32,560 nt of DNA from Pseudomonadota bacterium (GTDB lineage Bacteria > Pseudomonadota > Gammaproteobacteria > Xanthomonadales > Xanthomonadaceae): the NCBI GenBank assembly GCA_023388715.1, contig JAEWFT010000041.1, positions 1 to 32,560 of the forward strand, given 5' to 3'. The position numbers and the translations under genes are program-made. Positions 28,730-32,560 of this stretch are shown here, piece by piece; the first letter of the stretch is position 1; every line of letters begins with the position of its first letter. Under the pieces are notes generated by a model that saw nothing but the letters and a program-made list of their open reading frames with translations, ran no database searches and was not told where the DNA came from.

Positions 28730-28743
28730 CACGGCGAGCCGTG
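28730..28743 (+). other. Small hairpin in the rpsO leader
   Basis: CACGG and CCGTG close a CGAG tetraloop about 53 bases before the rpsO start. S15 is known to repress its own mRNA in E. coli through structures in the leader, so this leader could contain an S15 site. The stem is short and the proposal is weak. Confidence 0.3.
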
Positions 28744-28795
28744 CGGTGCGGGCGTTCCCGTCCGTTCCTGCCGGCCACGCGACTACGAGGCAAGC

Positions 28796-29056
28796 ATGTC
28801 CATCGATACCCAGAAAGTCATCAACGAACACAAGCGCGGCGACAACGATACCGGCTCGCCGGAAGTGCAGGTCGCCCTGCTGACCGCCCGCATCGAGCAG
28901 CTCACCGAGCACTTCAAGGCGCACAAGCAGGACCACCACAGCCGTCGTGGCCTGCTGATGATGGTCAACCGCCGTCGCAGCCTGCTCGACTACCTGCACA
29001 AGAAGGATGCGGAACGTTACAAGGCGCTGATCGGCAAGCTCGGCCTGCGTCGCTAA
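28796..29056 (+). CDS. rpsO: 30S ribosomal protein S15
   Basis: An 86-residue primary 16S-rRNA-binding protein. The family blocks GDNDTGSPEVQVALLTARIE, HFKAHKQDHHSRRGLLMMV and RRRSLLDYLHKKD are present, and the length fits (E. coli 89). The ATG at 28796 is preceded by GAGG at good spacing. It has its own promoter and is followed by a strong terminator, with pnp downstream, as in E. coli. Confidence 0.98.
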   Translation: MSIDTQKVINEHKRGDNDTGSPEVQVALLTARIEQLTEHFKAHKQDHHSRRGLLMMVNRRRSLLDYLHKKDAERYKALIGKLGLRR

Positions 29057-29066
29057 GAGGCACCCC

Positions 29067-29098
29067 ACCGCGGCGCAGCAATGCGCCGCGGTTCGTTT
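29067..29098 (+). terminator. Rho-independent terminator after rpsO
   Basis: A perfect 11-bp stem (29067-29077 with 29082-29092; ACCGCGGCGCA on the left) with a GCAA tetraloop, followed by TTCGTTT. It starts 10 bases after the rpsO stop. Partial read-through would supply pnp, as known in E. coli. Confidence 0.85.
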
Positions 29099-29164
29099 CC
29101 GGATCACGTTCCACCCGTCGCGGCCCACGCCGCAACCTTCGCATCGCATCGCGCGGTGCAGCGC

Positions 29165-29181
29165 GGCAAGCGGGGCTTGCC
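29165..29181 (+). other. Hairpin in the pnp leader
   Basis: GGCAAGC and GCTTGCC form a perfect 7-bp stem with a GGG loop, 38 bases before the pnp start; flanking CGC/GCG could extend it past a 1-base bulge. The E. coli pnp leader has a stem cut by RNase III for PNPase self-control, and this could be a counterpart. No promoter is evident in the rest of the 29099-29219 gap. Confidence 0.35.
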
Positions 29182-29219
29182 TGCGTCGAAAGAACCCGAC
29201 AAAAACCAAGGATTCCCAA

Positions 29220-31328
29220 GTGGCGAAGATCAGCAAGACCTTCCAGTACGGCAACCGGATCGTCACCCTCGAAACCGGCGAGATCGCGCGCCAGGCCGGC
29301 GGCGCGGTGATGGTGTCGTGCGACGGCACCATGGTGCTGTGCACCGCCGTGGCGGCCAAGACCCAGCGCGAAGGGCAGGACTTCTTCCCGCTGACCGTCG
29401 ACTACCAGGAGAAGTTCTACGCCGGCGGCCGCATCCCGGGCGGCTTCTTCAAGCGCGAAGGCCGCGCCACCGAGAAGGAAACCCTGACCAGCCGCCTGAT
29501 CGATCGCCCGATCCGCCCGCTGTTCCCGGAAGAATTCAAGAACGAAGTGCAAGTCATCGCCACGGTGATGTCGCTGAACCCGGAAGTGGACGGCGACATC
29601 CTGGCGCTGATCGGCTGCTCGGCCGCCGTCGCCCTGACCGGCGCCCCGTTCCAGGGCCCGATCGGCGCCGCCAAGGTCGGCTACAAGGGTGGCCAGTACC
29701 TGCTCAACCCGACCGTGTCCGAGCTGAAGGACTCGCAGCTTGAGCTGGTCGTCGCCGGTACCCGCGACGCCGTGCTGATGGTCGAATCGGAAGCCGCCGA
29801 ACTGTCGGAAGAAGTGATGCTGGGCGCGGTGATGTTCGGCCACCAGCAGATGCAGGTGGCGATCGCCGCGATCAACGAACTGGTCGCCGAATCCGGCAAG
29901 CCGAAGTGGGACTGGCAGCCGCCGGCGAAGGACGAGTCGCTGATCGGCGAGATCACCGGCGCGATCGGCGACCGCCTGAAGGCGGCCTACGCGATCATCG
30001 AGAAGGCCGATCGCCGCAACACGATCGGCACCCTGCGCAAGGAAATCATGGAGGCGCTGAACCCCAAGGCCGAAGGCAACGGCTGGAATGTCGGCGACAT
30101 CGGCAAGGAGTTCGGCGAGCAGGAATACCGGACCATGCGCGACACGGTGCTGCAGACCCGCAAGCGCATCGACGGCCGCGGGCCGGCCGATGTCCGCGCG
30201 ATCAGCTCGAAGGTCGGCGTGCTGCCGCGCGTGCATGGTTCCGCCCTGTTCACCCGTGGCGAGACCCAGGCGATCGTCGCGGTCACGCTGGGCACCGCGC
30301 GCGATGGCCAGGTCATCGACGCGGTGGGCGGCGAGTACAAGGAGCACTTCCTGTTCCACTACAACTTCCCCCCGTATTCGGTGGGCGAAGCCGGCCGCAT
30401 GATGGGCCCGAAGCGCCGCGAGATCGGCCACGGCCGCCTTGCCAAGCGCGGCGTGCTCGCCGTCATGCCGACCATGGAAGAGTTCCCGTACACCATCCGC
30501 GTCGTGTCGGAGATCACCGAGTCGAACGGCTCCTCCTCGATGGCCTCGGTCTGCGGTTCCTCGCTGGCGCTGATGGACGCGGGCGTGCCGGTGAAGGCGC
30601 CGGTGGCCGGCATCGCGATGGGCCTGATCAAGGAAGGCGACGACTTCGTGGTGCTGAGCGACATCCTCGGTGACGAGGACCACCTCGGCGACATGGACTT
30701 CAAGGTCGCCGGCACCGCCAACGGCATCTCGGCGCTGCAGATGGACATCAAGATCCAGGGCATCACCGAGGAAATCATGAAGGTGGCGCTGGAGCAGGCC
30801 AAGGCTGGCCGCCTGCACATCCTGGGCGAGATGGCCAACGCGCTGACCACGCCCCGTGGCGAGCTGTCGGAGTTCGCGCCGCGCCTGCTGACGATCAAGA
30901 TCCACCCGGACAAGATCCGCGAGGTGATCGGCAAGGGCGGTTCGGTGATCCAGGCGATCACCAAGGAAACCGGCACCCAGATCGACATCCAGGACGACGG
31001 CACCATCACCATCGCCTCGGTGAACGCCGCCGCCGGCCAGGCCGCCAAGTCGCGGATCGAGCAGATCACCTCGGACGTCGAGCCGGGCCGGATCTACGAA
31101 GGCAAGGTCGCCAAGATCATGGACTTCGGCGCGTTCGTGACCATCGCCCCCGGCAAGGACGGCCTGGTCCACGTCTCGCAGATCTCCAGCGAGCGCGTGG
31201 AAAAGGTCGGCGACAAGCTGAAGGAAGGCGACCTGGTCAAGGTCAAGGTGCTGGAAGTCGACAAGCAGGGCCGCATCCGCCTGTCGATCAAGGCCGTCAC
31301 CGAAGGCGATGACGCCGCGGCGGAGTGA
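29220..31328 (+). CDS. pnp: Polyribonucleotide nucleotidyltransferase (PNPase)
   Basis: A 702-residue 3'-5' phosphorolytic exoribonuclease. There are two RNase PH-like domains: the first (about 1-210) includes FFPLTVDYQEKFYAGGRIPGG; the second (about 300-540) holds the acidic active-site run DILGDEDHLGDMDF (481-494). A KH domain (about 555-615; REVIGKGGSVIQ) and an S1 domain (about 622-692; GKVAKIMDFGAFVTIAPGKDGLVHVSQIS) follow. The length is close to E. coli (711). The GTG start at 29220 has AAGGA 8 bases upstream. Known roles are mRNA decay and small-RNA stability within the degradosome; the DEAD-box helicase at 3738-5501 is a possible partner by family. Confidence 0.98.
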   Translation: MAKISKTFQYGNRIVTLETGEIARQAGGAVMVSCDGTMVLCTAVAAKTQREGQDFFPLTVDYQEKFYAGGRIPGGFFKREGRATEKETLTSRLIDRPIRPLFPEEFKNEVQVIATVMSLNPEVDGDILALIGCSAAVALTGAPFQGPIGAAKVGYKGGQYLLNPTVSELKDSQLELVVAGTRDAVLMVESEAAELSEEVMLGAVMFGHQQMQVAIAAINELVAESGKPKWDWQPPAKDESLIGEITGAIGDRLKAAYAIIEKADRRNTIGTLRKEIMEALNPKAEGNGWNVGDIGKEFGEQEYRTMRDTVLQTRKRIDGRGPADVRAISSKVGVLPRVHGSALFTRGETQAIVAVTLGTARDGQVIDAVGGEYKEHFLFHYNFPPYSVGEAGRMMGPKRREIGHGRLAKRGVLAVMPTMEEFPYTIRVVSEITESNGSSSMASVCGSSLALMDAGVPVKAPVAGIAMGLIKEGDDFVVLSDILGDEDHLGDMDFKVAGTANGISALQMDIKIQGITEEIMKVALEQAKAGRLHILGEMANALTTPRGELSEFAPRLLTIKIHPDKIREVIGKGGSVIQAITKETGTQIDIQDDGTITIASVNAAAGQAAKSRIEQITSDVEPGRIYEGKVAKIMDFGAFVTIAPGKDGLVHVSQISSERVEKVGDKLKEGDLVKVKVLEVDKQGRIRLSIKAVTEGDDAAAE

Positions 31329-31349
31329 TCCGCACCGTCACGTGACGCG

Positions 31350-31378
31350 AAGAGCGGGCTTCGGCCCGCTTTTCTTTT
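31350..31378 (+). terminator. Rho-independent terminator after pnp
   Basis: A stem of up to 10 pairs (31350-31359 with 31364-31373; core AGCGGGC/GCCCGCT) closed by a TTCG tetraloop, followed by TTTTCTTTT. It starts 21 bases after the pnp stop. It also lies just past the end of the convergent minus-strand gene and could serve both directions. Confidence 0.92.
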
Positions 31379-31394
31379 GGGCGGCTGCCGCCGA

Positions 31395-31577
31395 TCAGGC
31401 GGTTGCGTCGGGATGCCGCAGCCGCCAGGCCGCGAGGGCCTCGCGGTAGGCCTGCAGCTCTTCGTTGTAGCTGTCGAACACGCACACGAGGCAGCCGCTG
31501 TCGCAGCAATCCGATGGCAGCGGGGCCTCTGGCGCCTGTGGGCGCGGGTCGGGATCGGGCAGGGCGATGACGGACAT
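31395..31577 (-). CDS. Small Cys-rich oxidoreductase-like domain protein
   Basis: A 60-residue protein. After a Pro-rich start (MSVIALPDPDPRPQAPEAP) comes LPSDCCDSGCLVCVFDSY, which fits the short 'oxidoreductase-like' domain family (PF09791 type) found in bacteria and in mitochondrial proteins. Four cysteines (positions 24, 25, 29 and 32) could bind a metal or form disulfides; the biochemical role is not established. The C-terminal half is helical (EELQAYREALAAWRLRH). The ATG at 31577 has no Shine-Dalgarno; GATAAT ends 6 bases before it. It converges on pnp and is divergent from the MscS-type gene with 65 bases between. Confidence 0.85.
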   Translation of the reverse strand: MSVIALPDPDPRPQAPEAPLPSDCCDSGCLVCVFDSYNEELQAYREALAAWRLRHPDATA

Positions 31578-31583
31578 CCGACA

Positions 31584-31589
31584 ATTATC
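31584..31589 (-). promoter_or_regulatory. Candidate -10 hexamer of the Cys-rich protein gene (leaderless layout)
   Basis: On the minus strand GATAAT is followed by TGTCGG and then the ATG at 31577. The match is 5 of 6 bases and the start of transcription would fall at about the start codon. No Shine-Dalgarno is present. Confidence 0.48.
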
Positions 31590-31633
31590 GCCCGCCGGGA
31601 AGCGCGGGCGTCGAAGGGCGGTGCCGGCGCGGT

Positions 31634-31639
31634 TACCAT
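31634..31639 (+). promoter_or_regulatory. Candidate -10 hexamer of the MscS-type gene (leaderless layout)
   Basis: TACCAT ends 3 bases before the ATG at 31643 and 6 bases before the ATG at 31646. The second spacing matches the pattern before trhO, selO and the Cys-rich protein gene, and no Shine-Dalgarno is present for either ATG. Confidence 0.35.
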
Positions 31640-31642
31640 CCC

Positions 31643-32290
31643 ATGATGGATGTCGATTCCCCCGACTGGTTGCAGCCCTGGTTTGCGGAAGTGGTGCCGA
31701 TGTTTCACGTCGCCCTGATCCTGCTGGCTGCGCTGGTGCTGCGCTGGCTGGTGCGACGCGTGATCGACCGCGCGGCAGGCCGCTACGAGGTGCCGCCGGT
31801 GGTGCCGCTGGCCGCGAAACGGCTGCTGACCTTCCTGATCGGGCTGGCGGCGTTCCTGGCCATCCTGCAGCGCTTCGGGGTGTCCGGTGGCGTGCTGTGG
31901 GGCGCGTTCACCGGGTTCGCCACCGTCGCGGCGGTCGCGTTCTTCGCTGCCTGGAGCGTGCTGACCAACATCTTCTGCGCGTTCCTGATCATGACCACGC
32001 GGCCGTTTCGCCTGCTGGACTGGGTCGAGTTGCTGGAGGACGGCGAACGCGCCGGGCTGCGCGGTCGCGTCCGGGACCTGACCCTGATCTACGTGACGCT
32101 GGAGGAAACCCACGGCGACGGCAGCTCCAGCCTGCTGCGGGTGCCCAACAGCATGTTCTTCCAGCGCGCGGTGCGTCGCTGGGATGGCGAGCCGCCACCC
32201 CGCGCGATGGAGGCCGCGGACGGCGACGGCGGCCGGCGTCGGAGGACGCGCATGGTCGGCGGCGCCGGGCTTGCCGAGGATCGCGACTGA
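31643..32290 (+). CDS. Short MscS-family mechanosensitive channel protein
   Basis: A 215-residue membrane protein. Predicted helices lie at about 17-38, 58-78 and 84-117. The third helix, GAFTGFATVAAVAFFAAWSVL followed by MTTRPFRLLDWVELLE, matches the MscS pore helix and the start of the beta domain; DLTLIYVTLEE and LLRVPNSMFFQ continue that domain. The usual alpha/beta C-terminal domain is missing, and after FFQRAVRRW there is only a Gly/Arg/Asp-rich tail of about 35 residues. Such proteins release solutes on osmotic down-shock; whether this short form gates is unknown. The start may be 31646, not 31643. It converges on tex with an 11-base gap. Confidence 0.85.
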   Translation: MMDVDSPDWLQPWFAEVVPMFHVALILLAALVLRWLVRRVIDRAAGRYEVPPVVPLAAKRLLTFLIGLAAFLAILQRFGVSGGVLWGAFTGFATVAAVAFFAAWSVLTNIFCAFLIMTTRPFRLLDWVELLEDGERAGLRGRVRDLTLIYVTLEETHGDGSSSLLRVPNSMFFQRAVRRWDGEPPPRAMEAADGDGGRRRRTRMVGGAGLAEDRD

Positions 32291-32298
32291 GAGCGACG

Positions 32299-32322
32299 GC
32301 CTCAGCCGCGCTTGAGGCTTTT
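32299..32322 (+). terminator. Possible terminator of the MscS-type gene
   Basis: GCCTCA (32299-32304) and TGAGGC (32313-32318) with an 8-base loop, followed by TTTT. It starts 9 bases after the MscS-type stop and overlaps the last codons of tex on the other strand. The stem is short, so this is tentative. Confidence 0.45.
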
Positions 32323-32560
32323 CAACGCATCCGCCATCGCGCTGTTGAAGGGCGGCGCCTGCGACGGGGATGGCGCCAGGCGCGGTTTCCCCGGCGCGCT
32401 GTCATCGCGGCGGCCCGTGCGCTGCGCGGAGGCGCCCTGGCCATCGCCCACCGGATCGTCCATGCGACGGGTGAGGGCGATGCGCTTGCGCGCCACGTCC
32501 ACCTCCAGCACCTTCACCTTGACGATATCGCCGGCCTTGACCACGTCGCGCGGGTCCTTC
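32302..32560 (-). CDS. tex: C-terminal end of Tex, S1-domain transcription accessory protein (partial)
   Basis: The last 85 codons of a minus-strand gene that enters from the right edge. The sequence KDPRDVVKAGDIVKVKVLEV followed by DVARKRIALTRRMDD is the end of the S1 RNA-binding domain typical of Tex/YhgF, a nucleic-acid-binding factor linked to transcription and rRNA processing. After it comes a low-complexity tail rich in Gly, Ser, Pro and Arg that ends ADALKSLKRG, a common Tex ending. The apparent Met at 32544 is an internal GTG valine codon, not a start. Identity with another S1 protein cannot be fully excluded, because the rest is outside the window. Confidence 0.85.
   Translation of the reverse strand, partial: KDPRDVVKAGDIVKVKVLEVDVARKRIALTRRMDDPVGDGQGASAQRTGRRDDSAPGKPRLAPSPSQAPPFNSAMADALKSLKRG

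Noticed and set aside
31336..31347. 12-bp palindrome CGTCACGTGACG between the pnp stop and its terminator
   Set aside because: It lies in a transcribed 3' end with no promoter next to it; a single palindrome of this length in GC-rich DNA may be chance.

Overview
This window looks like chromosomal core DNA from a high-GC gammaproteobacterium, most likely a Xanthomonadaceae member of the Luteimonas/Lysobacter kind. That assignment is an inference from GC richness, protein style and gene order: separate nuoC and nuoD rather than a fused nuoCD, and the linkage nuoN, initiator tRNA, rimP-nusA-infB-rbfA-truB-rpsO-pnp. No mobile element, prophage, CRISPR array or integrase was seen. Almost all of the sequence is coding, and most ORF-like openings on the opposite strand are shadows caused by GC-rich codon usage.

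Region 1 (1-7175) holds single genes and short units: the signal-peptide start of a gene leaving the left edge; a TIGR03862-type flavoprotein; trhO (tRNA U34 hydroxylation); a 50-residue membrane peptide; a second HI0933/BaiN-type flavoprotein; a DeaD-type RNA helicase; and selO (protein AMPylation).

Region 2 (7211-22122) is a complete 14-gene complex I operon, nuoA to nuoN, in the standard order. Several junctions overlap by 1-4 bases. NuoE/F/G form the NADH-oxidising arm, NuoB/C/D/I the connecting arm to the quinone site, and NuoA/H/J/K/L/M/N the proton-pumping membrane arm. Oddities are a His-rich tandem-repeat loop in NuoL, a glycine/acid-rich insert in NuoC, and loss of the N7 cluster ligands in NuoG.

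Region 3 (22145-31378) is the translation and RNA-metabolism cluster known from E. coli: promoter, initiator tRNA, terminator, rimP, nusA, infB, rbfA and truB, then rpsO and pnp with their own promoter and terminators. It joins translation initiation (fMet-tRNA, IF2), 30S maturation (RimP, RbfA), transcription elongation (NusA), tRNA modification (TruB) and RNA decay (PNPase).

Region 4 (31395-32560) carries a 60-residue Cys-rich 'oxidoreductase-like' protein, a short MscS-family channel and the C-terminal end of tex, which runs off the right edge.

I did not find a convincing new multi-gene system. The most interesting signals are small: a recurring -10-like hexamer exactly 6 bases before the start codon of several genes (possible leaderless mRNAs), inverted repeats around the promoters at both ends of the nuo operon, a U1-U72 initiator tRNA, a SelO lacking one of the two redox cysteines known in E. 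coli, and two paralogous flavoproteins bracketing trhO.
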